A stretch of DNA of 64,000 nt, from positions 124,001 through 188,000 of the forward strand of contig JAJEKV010000207.1 of the NCBI GenBank assembly GCA_021234155.1. Direction: 5' to 3'. Every line of letters starts with the position of its first letter. The first letter of the stretch is position 1. Both the position numbers and the translations under genes were made by a program. This stretch comes from Isoetes taiwanensis. Its lineage: Eukaryota > Streptophyta > Lycopodiopsida > Isoetales > Isoetaceae. Below, piece by piece: positions 11,768-22,244 of this stretch. Below the pieces are notes generated by a model that had not been told where the DNA came from, searched no databases, and saw only the letters and a list, made by a program, of their open reading frames with translations.

Positions 11768-11850
11768 TCCTGTTTGATGTATCTAAAGTGCCCCCTAGGA
11801 TGAGTTTGCTCACTCATTTTAGGCGGCACTTTAGATATTGTCAAACAGGA
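11768..11850 (+). repeat. Imperfect hairpin A (pre-miRNA-like foldback)
   Basis: The left arm starts TCCTGTTTGATGTATC and the right arm ends GATATTGTCAAACAGGA. About 37-bp arms pair with few mismatches around a loop of about 8 nt (TTTGCTCA). A second, diverged copy lies at 12,655. Confidence 0.7.
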
Positions 11851-12011
11851 AAATCGAAAAGAGAGTGACCCTGGACTGCGATTTGGCTTCTCCATACCCT
11901 TCGGGATGGTAGTCGACTAACCAGGCTTGATGTTGTTTGCTGCAAACAATGTAGATTTCTCGAAATTCTTGTTACCTCCTTTAGAAAGAGCGAGCTTTGC
12001 TCTCGCTCTCT

Positions 12012-12080
12012 TTTGGGGCCTCTCTGTGTCAATGTGGCTTAGTTACTTTGCTAGGTTATATTACACAAAGAGGCTCCAAA
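12012..12080 (+). repeat. Imperfect hairpin B
   Basis: The left arm is TTTGGGGCCTCTCTGTGTC and the right arm ends CACAAAGAGGCTCCAAA. Arms are about 28 bp with mismatches. It is preceded by a short hairpin, GAGCGAGC with GCTCTCGCTC. A copy lies at 12,882, and a copy lacking the right arm at about 55,575. Confidence 0.7.
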
Positions 12081-12654
12081 TGGGAGGTGGAGCAGAACTC
12101 GTTCTTTCTAGAGGTGAAAGTTCTCGTATACAAGTTGCGTTCTTTAATTTCAAGCCAAAATGCTGCTTGAGCTTTGTCTATTCATATAGCAGTTATTAGG
12201 CACCAAATCATGGAATATCCTATCTCCTACTATTGATGGAGAACCTTGAGTAGCATTGTGACTTGAAACTAGAGAACGTGTCCCCTTCAGAGTCATGGTA
12301 GATTGTACAGGGACAGAGGTAACAAGATTTTTGAGTACTCTATTTCATTGTGGCAGCGGATGTGTCAAGCCTAGTGGTTGCTTGCGATTTTGAAACAGGA
12401 AGGTCATCGAGTTCTGAATCAAAATATTTGGGCCAATAATGCCTTTGACATCTGGACCTCTTGTCAGGCCTTCTTTCCTTTGAGCAACATGACAGATAAA
12501 ATCATGGTGACCACTGAAAAGAAGGGTCTGAAGGGACAGATTCCATTGGGATTAGCGGTCGAAGCGTGGAGGGGTTCATCATTCATCATGTGATTGACGA
12601 GTAAAAGCATCGAGACTTCCCAATCTTTCACCCTGGCTTAGTCTCTTTTGTTTG

Positions 12655-12736
12655 TCCTGTTTGATGTATCTAAATTGCCCCCTAGGATGAGGTCGCTCAC
12701 TCATTTTAGGTGGCGATTTAGATATATCAAGCAGGA
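12655..12736 (+). repeat. Imperfect hairpin A', copy of A
   Basis: Same structure as the hairpin at 11,768 (TCCTGTTTGATGTATC to ATATATCAAGCAGGA). Both arms carry changes, and CCCCTAGGATGAG is preserved. It is preceded by GCATCGAGACTTCCCAATC, the same phrase that opens hairpin C. Confidence 0.68.
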
Positions 12737-12881
12737 AACTCGAAAAGGGAGTAAGCCTGGAGCGCGACCCTCTTGAATGGTTGTCAACTCACCAGGCCTG
12801 ATATTCTCCGTGGCAAACAATATAGACTTCTCGAAATTCTTGTTACCTCCTTTAGAAAGAGCGAGCTCTGCTCTGGCTCTC

Positions 12882-12950
12882 TTTTGGGGTCTCTCTGTGT
12901 CAATGTAGCTTAGTTACTTTGTGAGGTTATATTACACAAAGAGGCCCCAA
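12882..12950 (+). repeat. Imperfect hairpin B', copy of B
   Basis: TTTTGGGGTCTCTCTGTG pairs with TTACACAAAGAGGCCCCAAA. Flanking sequence also matches B (CTTGTTACCTCCTTTAGAA). The two B units are therefore parts of a larger direct repeat of about 11.77-12.1 kb and 12.65-13.0 kb. Confidence 0.68.
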
Positions 12951-13101
12951 ATGGGATCTGGAGCAGAACTGTTCTTTCTAGAGGTAACAAGGTAACAAGG
13001 TTTTTGAGTACTCTATTTTTATTGTGGCCACGGATGATATCAGCCTAGTGGTTGCTTGCGATTCTGTGGGTTCATTAGAGATTAGTGATTGATGAGTTCA
13101 G

Positions 13102-13217
13102 GCATCGAGACTTCCCAATCTTTCTTTCCCCGCCTCTTTGGGCAATGTAGCTTAGTTTACATGCTAAGTTCCATTGTCCAAAGAGGCGTGAAAGCAAGGT
13201 TTAGGAAGTCTCGATGC
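13102..13217 (+). repeat. Long imperfect hairpin C (pre-miRNA-like)
   Basis: The first and last 14 bases are perfectly complementary (GCATCGAGACTTCC). Arms of about 54 bp pair with roughly ten mismatches around the loop TTTACATG. The inner part (CGCCTCTTTGG, CAATG, CTTAG) is related to hairpin B. Size and mismatch pattern resemble a plant microRNA precursor. I found no arm identical to a miRNA family that I know. Confidence 0.68.
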
Positions 13218-13220
13218 TAA

Positions 13221-13491
13221 TGTGGGAAGCTTTTGGGGCAACGAAAAGACCAGAAGGAATCAAAGCGGGTGAGGAGCGGCCGGAAGCTGGAAGGATTTGT
13301 AGGAGCGGAAGGACCAGATAAGAAGATCAGAGAGCAAAATTGGCGTAGAGGTCGGAAGAAGCAACAGAAGAGGCAGAACAGAAGGAGGTCGCTTGGGCTG
13401 TCGGAAGTGATCTAAAACAGATCTGTGGGCTCTGAATCTTCTGATTTCAGCAGTAGCAGACCGGTGAGTTCTGAAGACTTTAGGATTGTCA
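13221..13491 (+). mobile_element. Candidate 5' LTR of a copia element
   Basis: Starts TGTGGGAAGC and ends GGATTGTCA, giving the TG...CA ends expected of an LTR. It lies one base upstream of a primer-binding site. The left boundary is inferred from the TG alone because no second LTR copy is present. Confidence 0.4.
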
Positions 13492-13492
13492 G

Positions 13493-13504
13493 TGGTATCA
13501 GAGC
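13493..13504 (+). promoter_or_regulatory. Primer-binding site, initiator-Met tRNA
   Basis: TGGTATCAGAGC is the classic plant LTR-retrotransposon primer-binding site, complementary to the 3' end of tRNA-iMet. It lies 10 bp before the copia gag ATG. Confidence 0.85.
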
Positions 13505-13513
13505 TTGAAGGAT

Positions 13514-14420
13514 ATGGCCAGCCGATTGGCATTGACCTATCTTAACAGTACTGAGGTGTTCGATGGAGACATTGGCTTTCAGCTTTGGAAGACCAAGATC
13601 ATGCAGGCCCTTAAGGTGGACAAGCTGTGGGATTTGGTTGATCCAGCCAAAGAAAGGGAGATTCCACTTAAATCTAAAGTAAAAGCAGAGGCATCTAAGC
13701 CTGAGGAAACTCGAATTTCAGATGACGAAAGAGAGGAGATTGCCAAAGCCATAATCATGGCAAAGCTCGGTGGGGACATTGTGCTTGAAATTCAGCACAA
13801 ACAGGCCAGGGAGATATGGAAGTATCTTCTAAAAAGATATGAAGAGAAGACATCAACACAGATCGATATCCTGGAAATGAAATTGCGCAACCTGCAATTC
13901 AAAAAAGGTGATGATCTGAGAGGTTTGATACGAAACTTTAGATTGCTGTTGCATGATTTGGATGGAGCTGGAGCGTGCTATAATGAGCAACAGAAGGTAT
14001 TATCCTTAACTAGAGCATTTCAGGTTTCGTTTAAAGATCTTGCTATGTTGGTGAGAAGGACTACATCTACTCTGGATGAAGCAATAGCCAGCCATTAGGA
14101 CAGAACTTGAGCAGGAGGTTTTAGTGAAACCAATACCAGGGGAGGCAGAACACCCTATTACCTTGTATGCAGGAGAAACTAGCAGAGAAAGGGGTCGAGG
14201 CCGCGGAAGAGGCAGAGGAAGGTGGAGAACAGAGATACAGTGCTACGGATGTGAGGAATTTGGTAACATCAAGGCGAAATGTCCGAATCGAGAGAAATGG
14301 AATCGAGGACGTGGTCGTAGTTCGTTTGGTCGTGGAAGGGGACGGACTGTGGTGGCAGCAGTTGGAGAGACCTCTGAGGCGAAAGCACCAACTGTGGGAA
14401 CTCTTACGGAGGAAGAAGTG
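13514..14420 (+). pseudogene. Ty1/copia gag pseudogene
   Basis: From the ATG at 13514 the frame reads FDGDIGFQLWKTKIMQAL, a typical copia gag start (YxxWxxxMxxxL). A UBN2-type body follows (AREIWKYLLKRYEEKT, KLRNLQFKKGDDL). It stops at 14,096. A second frame (14,124-14,420) holds an arginine/glycine-rich stretch and a CCHC knuckle, CYGCEEFGNIKAKC, whose histidine is N. Protease, integrase and RT never appear: at about 14,420 the sequence switches to the leader of a minus-strand LTR element. Gag packages element RNA into virus-like particles; this copy is dead. Confidence 0.75.
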
Positions 14421-14429
14421 AGTACTTGC

Positions 14430-14736
14430 AAATCATTTTTTAAAAATGCTGTTCGCCTTCGGAAGACGTGCCCCTTAGGGTATTTGGGAGGTGCCCGATC
14501 CATTGGAGTCGTTTTCGCCTTCATCCGAGCTACCTACAAAAAGTTATAGCTCTTCCAAACTTGGGTCTTCCAGTCGCCCTAAACTTCTTAAGAACTTACA
14601 TTCTATTACATTAACCTAGCACCAAACCAAACATCAGAGAGCTAAACAATCACACTAGCTTAAACTCTCTCTCCTGACTACCGAACTAGCGAGTTAGGGT
14701 TTGGTCAGTGCTATGATTTCGAGTAACCGAAATCAC
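14430..14736 (-). mobile_element. Leader and 5' internal end of a minus-strand LTR element
   Basis: Read on the minus strand, this follows the primer-binding site as an untranslated leader. It ends in a short frame starting MKAKTTPMDRAPPKYPKGH (about 14,524 downward). The element is cut where it meets copia gag, so nothing of its pol is here. Confidence 0.45.
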
Positions 14737-14749
14737 GGCTCTGATACCA
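14737..14749 (-). promoter_or_regulatory. Primer-binding site on minus strand, initiator-Met tRNA
   Basis: GGCTCTGATACCA on the plus strand is the reverse complement of TGGTATCAGAGCC. It sits one base from the LTR end and so fixes the element's minus orientation. Confidence 0.82.
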
Positions 14750-14750
14750 C

Positions 14751-16355
14751 TGTGACGCTCCCTGAATATATACGACCCCCGGCCGTATACATACGGGGAC
14801 TTTCCCCTCCCATGGCAACCATCTCGCTATGAGTAGGGCCCTCCGTCTGCCCCGGGCCATCTACGTAGAGATGCTCGAGTGAAGGACACGGAGGTGTCAT
14901 TCGGCCCACGCCTTCGATGGGCTCCTACGTCGCGGAAGCATGAATACAAGGTTAGCACACAGCATAAATATATATATACATCCACCACGAAGGGTGGCGC
15001 ATCCATCCAAATACCAACGGCAAAGAATATGCATCTAAACCTAAGAAAACACCCCAAACCCCAGGTTCTACCCGGTTCAAACTCCTGTGAGGATGGACTG
15101 ACGGCTCGGTCTCAAGAGATCAGCAGACAGAGGTATAACCTGGCGTTGGCTGGCATAGAACATCGGCTAGGGTTGTCCACTCCATCCGCCCCTCCTGTGC
15201 ACACTTTGCAGATGGGTCGATCCACGCTATGGCTTCGCTATAGCCTTCCAGAGACGCAGACTCAAGGTATCACCCTTTGAGCCTACTCCAGGGTTCATGA
15301 CGCCCCGGTCCGATAAGGCAGGTCAGGGAAGCGTCCCCTTCCAGGATCACAGTGGTTCCATGGGTGAGCTAGAGAATACGTGCCGCATCAGCGACCCCCG
15401 CATCCGTACCCGACTTACTCACCCTAAATCTACTCAAAGTGCAAGGTGCCCCATACGGGTCACACCTCTACACCCAGGGAGTGTCAGACCCATACCCGGT
15501 CCTCTACGTGACTGGCTATCAGGCCTAGCCCACTGTAGGAGTCTCACGAGCCTTTTATGTTCATGCAAGACCCCACCCCCACTTCACCACTGAGTCCCTT
15601 CTCTGGTGCTAAGCCATACCATAGCGCCTACGACCCGGTGGTCTCTTGTACATAGGCCGCAACTAATGGGAATATTACAGGGCTCTATCTAGGAACATAC
15701 TATCATATATGAGCTCAGAGGTCTCTACCCCCCCTTTAAACCCCGGCTTAATGGAAGCTACCCAAATACCTCATAGATACATCGATCATTCCTTAACAGA
15801 GCACCATTCATAATTGAAAAATAATCCTACTTACCACAGAAGGGTTAATCTCAACAAAGGCAATCAGAAAAGAGTACCGAAGTACCATCCTATAATTCAC
15901 AAGCTAAACTACTACTAACCCGTGTTTCAGCTGGAACCGTTATTGTGGGGTGCTTCCATGTTGCTGTAACTAGGGTGGCAGCGACAGTTAGTGGTTGTTC
16001 AACGATTTGGAGGATCAGCAACAGTCCTTGGGCGCTCAACTGCTCCTTGGGCGCTCTGCTGGGTCGATTATGGTTGATATGGGGGTGGTGATCCACCTTG
16101 ATGGTTCCAATTAGTATCCACCATGCTGGCCAATCGAGTTTGGCCAGGTGGCGCCTTCCCAAACCATAATTAGCTTAATTATCCTTCTTAAATATTTATT
16201 CCTTAATTATTATCTTTAATGGCTAAATTAGCATAGCTAATTTAATCCCTTTTAGGTCAACCCCCTAGGTTACCATACCCCATGGTGGCGTATCTATACT
16301 GGGTGACGTGTCAATATATTTATACGTATACCGTATAAATACTTGGAACGTCACA
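14751..16355 (-). mobile_element. LTR of about 1.6 kb, minus-strand element
   Basis: Begins TGTGACGCTCC and ends GGAACGTCACA, an 11-base imperfect inverted repeat with TG...CA ends. The primer-binding site is adjacent to its left end. Small frames inside are not conserved proteins. A block at 15,170-15,215 (TGTCCACTCCATCCGCCCC) matches, in inverse orientation, the LTR-like sequence at about 53,770-53,810, so the two belong to related families. Confidence 0.68.
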
Positions 16356-16372
16356 TCGAGGCCTGGATCCGA

Positions 16373-17244
16373 ATGCACGAGGCAAAGGAGCGGCGCCGAG
16401 AGAAGAAAAGGGCCGAGAAGAAGAGAAAGAGGGAAGAAAAGGAAGCAAAGAAGGCGCATGAAAAGAAGAAGCTCAAGGGCAAACACGTGGAGGAGCCCAA
16501 GAGGAAGAAGAAGATGACTCGGACCAAGATCGTCATCGAAGAACGGCCAGCCGACCAGCCCGCCTCCTTCGATGATTCAGATGATGAGGATTTTAATCCC
16601 AACCTAGAAGGAGGGAGCTCCTCCAAGCCCCCAGGTGACGAGCAGGCAGACCAGGAGCAGGCGGACCAGAATGCACAAGTGCAGGTACCCCCACCCTATC
16701 CGACATGGGAGAAGGATAAGGACACCAAGAAGCCGCCTCGACCTGCCAGGGAGTCCTACGTGATAGACCCTATCAGGATCTACCAGAAGAAGCTAAAGGC
16801 ACATCAGGAGTTCATGAAGAAGTGGGAGGCTTACAACTCCTACTATCAGGCGAATAAGGTGACCTACGTTGCAGGTGGACGGCCGTCGAAGAAGCAGACT
16901 CTAAAGCCGCCACCAGAGAAGCCCATTCCCCCGAAGAAGCCACCGAAAAGGAAAGCACACTCGAAGCTGAACCGAGCAATTCGGGAGATTCGACACTTCC
17001 AGCAAAGCTAGGCTTTCTAATTCCCCGTGCACCGTTCGCCAGGCTGGTGAAGGAAGTTGTGCAAGAGTTCAACACCGAAATGAGAGTAACAGGCGAGATG
17101 CTGCTAGCTTTGCAAGAAGCAGCTGAGCAGAGCCTGGTCCAACATTTTGAAGACTCCACGACATGCACAGTACACGCCAAAAGGGTAACTTTAATGAAGA
17201 AGGACATGCACCTCATCAGTCACATTAAAGGGGAACCTCATTAA
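16373..17244 (+). pseudogene. Long-tailed histone H3-fold protein in LTR-element sequence (one frameshift)
   Basis: From the ATG at 16373 an intronless frame encodes a very basic lysine-rich N-terminus. An acidic DDSDDEDFNP patch, a PPPYPTWEKDKDTKKPP linker and a lysine/proline-rich stretch follow. Then comes the H3 alpha-N helix, REIRHFQQ (about 16,984-17,005). One missing base near 17,005 shifts the frame. The new frame continues FLIPRAPFARLVKEV (alpha 1), LLALQEAAEQSLVQHFED (alpha 2), CTVHAKRVTLMKKD (loop 2) and ISHIKGEPH, stop 17,242-17,244. HAKRVT and ALQEA are diagnostic of H3. LMKKD and LIPRAPFARLVKE are centromeric-H3-like, while loop 1 has canonical H3 length. The tail of about 210 residues is several times that of any H3 I know. 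AATAAA lies just after the stop. It begins 18 bp after an LTR end, so its true 5' end may be lost. Confidence 0.75.
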
Positions 17245-17640
17245 TTTTGTAAATAATAAATTTTGTTAATACAAAGTGTTTTGATGTAAATTATGAGTGC
17301 ATAATTGTTGTTAATTAGGTTGAATTAGCAATAATTGCCCCTTGTTTTAGTCAAATTGGACATTTCTAGGCCAAGTAGTGAGGAATGTCTCACGGTATGC
17401 GCCAGGACCAAAAACCAAACTTTGGTTTGGCCTCCCAGCGCACACCGTGAGACCTCCCAGCAATTTCTCTAGCATGCCACATCCAATTGACCTCTAGTTT
17501 GTTGCAATAGGTTCATTAGATAGTCTCGGTCATGCTCAAACCCTCAAATTAGCCTTCCAATCCCCATTTTGACCTTAAAATACGTGAGATTTGCCCAACC
17601 CCACGTTTTTTCTAAGTCATCCAAAAACTAGGGTTTTTCC
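17245..17640 (+). promoter_or_regulatory. Upstream region of the next frame, with a foldback
   Basis: Contains an inverted repeat at about 17,390-17,455: GTCTCACGGTATGCGCC pairs with GCGCACACCGTGAGAC, with CCAAACTTTGG at the centre. The rest is non-coding; it may be LTR or leader sequence. Confidence 0.45.
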
Positions 17641-17642
17641 CT

Positions 17643-17653
17643 TGTCTATAAAT
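17643..17653 (+). promoter_or_regulatory. TATA box
   Basis: TCTATAAATAG about 115 bp before the ATG at 17,767 is a textbook plant TATA box. Transcription would start near 17,675-17,680, giving a leader of about 90 bases. Confidence 0.6.
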
Positions 17654-17766
17654 AGGCCCCCATTTCTCCCTTAGCATCCTACAGATTAGCTCCTGACTTT
17701 TAGGCGATCTTCCAGCTCCCTTAGGCGCTTCAACATCTATTTGTTAGTCTAGTTCACTCAAGATCC

Positions 17767-19278
17767 ATGGAAACCTCAGACTTTAGGCGATGGTACAGCG
17801 CCAGTGCCCATGCAGCTGAGGCTGATGTCAATGCCATCTTCCAGGTTTTCCAGAAGGAGATAGATGTCCAAGCCACTCTGCAGGCAACCCCAGCCTATAG
17901 GGAAGTCATGATGGAGTTCCAAGCTAGGGTAGGACCATCCTTAGTACAGCTTCCCCCTTGCACTGGATATTTTGTTCCTAGGCCATCCCTCCAAGTAGCC
18001 TTAGGTGATGTCCCCAACATTGCCAAATATCTGACCAACAAAGCTTCTAGGTTGCCACATGGTCTTGACAGCTAATAGGACCAAGTATTTCTCTTAGCTG
18101 CCCTAGCCATCTTTCTTTCCAACCGTGCCCAGAACCCCATCGGGGAAACCTCTATCCCTCCCAAAGACGTAGACCCCTTAGCCTCTTCAGCAGAGGGTCA
18201 GCTCCTCTTGCAGTATCAAGCAGAACAAGAAGGAAGATCCGAAGAGGAAGCAATCGCCTCAGACGATGAAGACTACGTCGAGCTCGACCCCGAAGAGGAG
18301 CGACAGCTAGCAGAGCAGAAGATACCGATCTCCCCCGAGGACCGACAGACCCTCAGGATCGCTCCCCCGCTTGGGCTAGGTATCACAAGCCTAGCCCCCA
18401 TCAGTACCTGCTCCTAAGTGACATCCAGAACCTCCCCGAATGCAGAGACAGGGAGTACCGACTTGACGAGTTGCTGTATCTTATGCGGCAACAACCTTGA
18501 CCTAGATGATTTCATCGACCGGGAGGCTTCCGACTTCCCAATCCAGGTAAGAGAAGCCGATACCTACACCGGGGAGTCGACTTCGGACATCCAGGCGTAC
18601 AGCAACATCCGACATATGATGGAAGCTCGGGACATGCCGTCTGAAGAAGAGTTCTACGCCATCCAAGAACGGATGGGGATCCGTGGCAAGACCACGAACA
18701 TTTTGATGCCGAGTTCTTCAACACAAGCTTCCCCAGAGAGAAGAGGCGAGATCGACCTCAGGCGAATCACTTCAACAATAAGAGACTATGGGGAAATCAC
18801 AGAGATCGACGTCGACGAATATGCGGGAAGACATAGAACCGGTGGCCGACCTGACGACAAATCAACAGCAGCAGGCAGGGACAGGTCACTAAGGTACGAC
18901 CTTCCTCTACTGACGGACGGGAGGATAGCGGTCATACACCGCAAGTTCAGCCCAAGGGGCGAAGAAGGAGTGTTTATGCTCATCGCACTCTCAGGCTTTG
19001 GCAGGCATGCTCGGCTACTCCCAACGGTTGACCATGTCATCCTAGTCAAGAGAACGATGGCACTTGACCTCTTCGACTTCGCCGTACTATACCGACGGCA
19101 GGGAAGACTACCAGTGACCGCGGCTTACACTTCCGACCGCAGGGTAGAAGACTTGGTGCAAGCCTTGCAGGGCGGGTCATCAACGAACATCCTCAGGAAC
19201 TTGGGACGCTCGGTAGGAACGGCCCAAGTTAAGAAGTTTCTTCAGGATAACCTATCCGACCGGCGATTTCAAGAATAG
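17767..19278 (+). pseudogene. Unrecognised gag-like reading frame with internal stops
   Basis: From METSDFRRWYSASAHA a single frame stays mostly open for 504 codons. It is broken by tandem TAA TAG near 18,073-18,078 and a TAA at 18,415-18,417. Between them are an acidic segment (DDEDYVELDPEEERQ) and a proline-rich piece. Around 18,400-18,480 another frame (SDIQNLPECRDREYRLDEL) looks more protein-like, suggesting compensating shifts. The last 280 residues are charged and GC-rich. I see no zinc knuckle, DSG protease or YxDD motif, so gag is only a guess from the setting: it follows LTR-like DNA and a TATA box. It could belong to the same element as the H3-fold frame 520 bp upstream. Confidence 0.4.
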
Positions 19279-19689
19279 TTAGACTCTTGATCCCGGAGGC
19301 ATTGTACTTAAGCTATTATCTTCCTATATATAAGATTACTAGCTGCCTTTTTGGAATTATAGATATCCAACTTTCCGGCATGAATTTAGAGTAAAAATCA
19401 GTGATGGCTATGTTTTTGGAATTATGTATATTTTAACGGCGGACCTTTTTCCGGCTACCCATGCTTCTTCCCCGCCATAGCCAAGCTCCGGGTGTGCTCT
19501 TAGATCTGACAGCAAACCGGTTTAATGCACATATATATATGGCATGCTGTGCTGCCTCTGGCGCCTTTGTGCAGCAAGTTTTCAAGACACCGTCCGGGGC
19601 AGGTTGATTCCAGAGTCAAAAATTTGCATATGATACTGTTGTGCTACGCAAGCAATCAAATCTTTGCTCAACTACCCCTTGCACGGATT

Positions 19690-20140
19690 TAAACAACTAC
19701 GGCCTCAAAGGTGAGCTTGATCTTAGCGAAAATGGGCTCTCCAACAAGATTCTTTCGTAGATTACTTGGGGCTAGTTATATGAATGAAAGCACCAGATCC
19801 AGCATTTCGCGCTTGAAAGAGGAAAAAGTTATAGGCAAAAGATCTGAACGATGGAGGGCATGGTAAAATAAATCTGCCCAGTGCTGGAACTCCTAAAGAA
19901 ATTACAGAGGAGAGAGATATCACAAAAATCGTCATGTAATTATATCACAGACAAACTTGAAATATTTAGCAGCCAAATTTACTGAACCATCCATCCGGAT
20001 CCATTCCACCGATGATTCTGGACCTATCCTTTGACAATTTCTCCGGTTGAGTTTAGCATGACTGTCTAGCAGTGTAGCGCTGACAACCCTCAATTTGTCT
20101 CATAGTAATTTGACAGGGGATATATACCACATGCATTTCT
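19690..20140 (+). pseudogene. Leucine-rich-repeat receptor fragment
   Basis: Scattered plus-strand frames show LRR signatures: NNYGLKGELDLSENGLS near 19,690, MILDLSFDNFSG near 20,010 and LTTLNLSHSNLTGDI near 20,080. These follow LxLSxNxLxGxI of plant receptor-like proteins. Stops and frame changes separate them, and no kinase domain follows. Confidence 0.5.
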
Positions 20141-22244
20141 CAGATTGTGGCTTTAGAGGAGTTTTCGTGCTCCATCCTGGGAGAGATCTCTTAGCTTAGG
20201 CTCTACTCGTCAGGATAATACACTTCGCCAGATGATATTGTTGATCTCCATCCTCTACCTAGAGAATTGTTCCAGAATCAAATCCCAGCTTTTGAAAATT
20301 TCTTAGAGTTCTACTCCGGTGGTCAGATTCTGAATCTGCCCTTTCTAACTCTTTGATTTTTTTTCCGATTTCTCCATGAATTCTTTGTGGGGTTTGTCTA
20401 CGGCGATTTGGGGTTCCGTTCTCCGGCATCTCTGCAAGCCTGCGCTCGATTTTTCTTCTCTACAGCCTTGAATTATAGTCCGTGGCCATCTGCGCAAGAG
20501 ATTTTGATGGAGGATCTTCGCATTGTTCTATGCAGTTGTAAATTGTTAGCAGAATTTGTATAGCTCCTAAATCCGACCAATTTGGATTGCCTAATGGATT
20601 GAAAAATTCCAAAACGTTTACATTTGGAACCGGATATTGTTTTCCGACAGCAGGCATCATCCAACAAACTACCTCTTCTCTTCTATGTCCGTGGCCTTTT
20701 TAAAGTCGCTCTCCAGAGTCTGGAGGCATCGCCAAAGAACGACACGAAGAAGCCGCTCACACTATCTCCCCTCGATTGGTGTTATTAAATAAATTAGTGG
20801 AAACCCTTCCGGGGAACCCTTCCGGATTTCCTTAGAACCCCGGAAGGGTTTCCACTGACAGTGGAATTTTTCGGAAGAAGATATCCGCGGCCCTTAATTG
20901 ATGACCAGATTTAATTCCCACGGCTATTTTTAGAAGAAGCTTTTTAGAAAGAATTTCTTTTCTTCTCACCTCTTCTCCGGCTGCAATTGGAGATTCAAGG
21001 TTTCACCTCACCGGCAAGGATTCAAGAAGCGTTTCTGAGGCAAGGATTCAAGAAAGGGTTTGTGGCGATTCAGGGGATTCAAAGATGCGTTTCAGTTCAG
21101 TGATTTAGAAAGTCCAAAAAAGATTCGTTCGATTTCTGGAGTTCGGCTTAAAAATCAGAGCAAGTTACTAAAAAGAATGAACATCTCAGAAAAACATGGA
21201 AAATGGCGGATGGATTGTGCGTCAAAGCGTGGAAACGAAGCCCTAAATATGGGCTATAGTTCTTACGGATGGGAATCATCCGGCATGGTCTTTTGATTCT
21301 TCAAATCAAATGCCAATGTTTGAAATGTCTACACAAATCCTAACGAGTTCTTTTTTAGGGTTGCTTCTTCTTCATCTGTGCCGACCCAAATCGGCCAAAC
21401 TTTCATTTGGTAGGTCTGCTCAAATGCTAGGCATCTGTCTTTAGCGACTTTTATCTTCTTGTGTTTATATTCCTTTATCCGTCAATGTGTCCCTCAATCC
21501 TTTTGATCACGCAGTATTCATATGCATGATATGGATCCGGATTCAGAGTTTGGGAACCGAGGTATGCCATTTTCATCTATTTCTCTTCTTTTGTTTCTTC
21601 CTGGGCAAAGTCTGCAGATATAAACTTGTTTTTGTATTTTGGATCTGTAGATTAGCATCTCATGAAGAGCAAACATTCTTTCTTTTTACTGCCTTGTTTG
21701 TGCCTGCATAATTTGCTTTCTTAGTGCATAGCAGGCTAGTAATGGTAAGAAGTGCATGGAGGTAGCAAATACCAGTGATCTGCTTCAAACGAAAGACGAC
21801 AAGGGCTGCCACATTTTTCATGTTACAATAGACCCAAATATCAATTGATAAGTTAGAAGCACTTACCATTTAGTTGGAGACGGAATATGGAGATCTCGTT
21901 ATGCCAGTCGAAAATTTCAGCGTTCGACTGAATCATTGAGGTAGGAAAATTCTAAGCTTTTGGCTTCTTAGCTGCAGCGTCCTTTATGACCGTCTCCTCA
22001 GCAGGCATTCTGGGTGGTTGAATGAGGCAGTGAAGGATGCAGAAGTCATGCACCAGCAATCTCTTTGGCAATCTAAATATCTTTTGCAATGCCAAAATCT
22101 CTGTACTTAAAAATCTCTTTTGCATTGTATTTAAATATCACAAATCACCTCGCTGCTTGGGCTCTTAGAGTTCTCTCTTTACGTGCATTGGATGAGTTCC
22201 TTGATCTTGTTGGCATTGGATGAGTTCCATTATCATCTGCAGTA
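20141..22244. other. Region without a supported gene, left of the Helitron
   Basis: Small frames on both strands (for example minus 20,460-20,660 and plus 21,060-21,296) are not recognisable. The only structure I see is a foldback at 20,796-20,856, listed separately. Confidence 0.4.
20796..20856. repeat. GGAAACCCTTCC foldback 1
   Basis: AGTGGAAACCCTTCCGGGG and its near-exact inverse (CCCCGGAAGGGTTTCCACT) enclose a loop of about 19 bases. The same core recurs at 27.2-27.5 kb. Confidence 0.75.

Noticed and set aside
13102-13217. Hairpin C as miR482/2118
   Set aside because: CTTCCCAATC resembles the start of that family but the remainder does not match, so no miRNA name is given.
14879-15593. 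Open frames of 98-133 codons inside the minus LTR
   Set aside because: They lie in a terminal repeat, lack recognisable domains and have LTR-like composition.
16373-17244. Calling this the host's genuine CENH3 gene
   Set aside because: Frameshift, no introns, extreme tail, H3-length loop 1 and position against an LTR all argue against a functional host gene.
20795-20860. Telomere-like repeat (AAACCCT)
   Set aside because: The AAACCCT motif occurs only within a palindromic GGAAACCCTTCC core and is not tandem.
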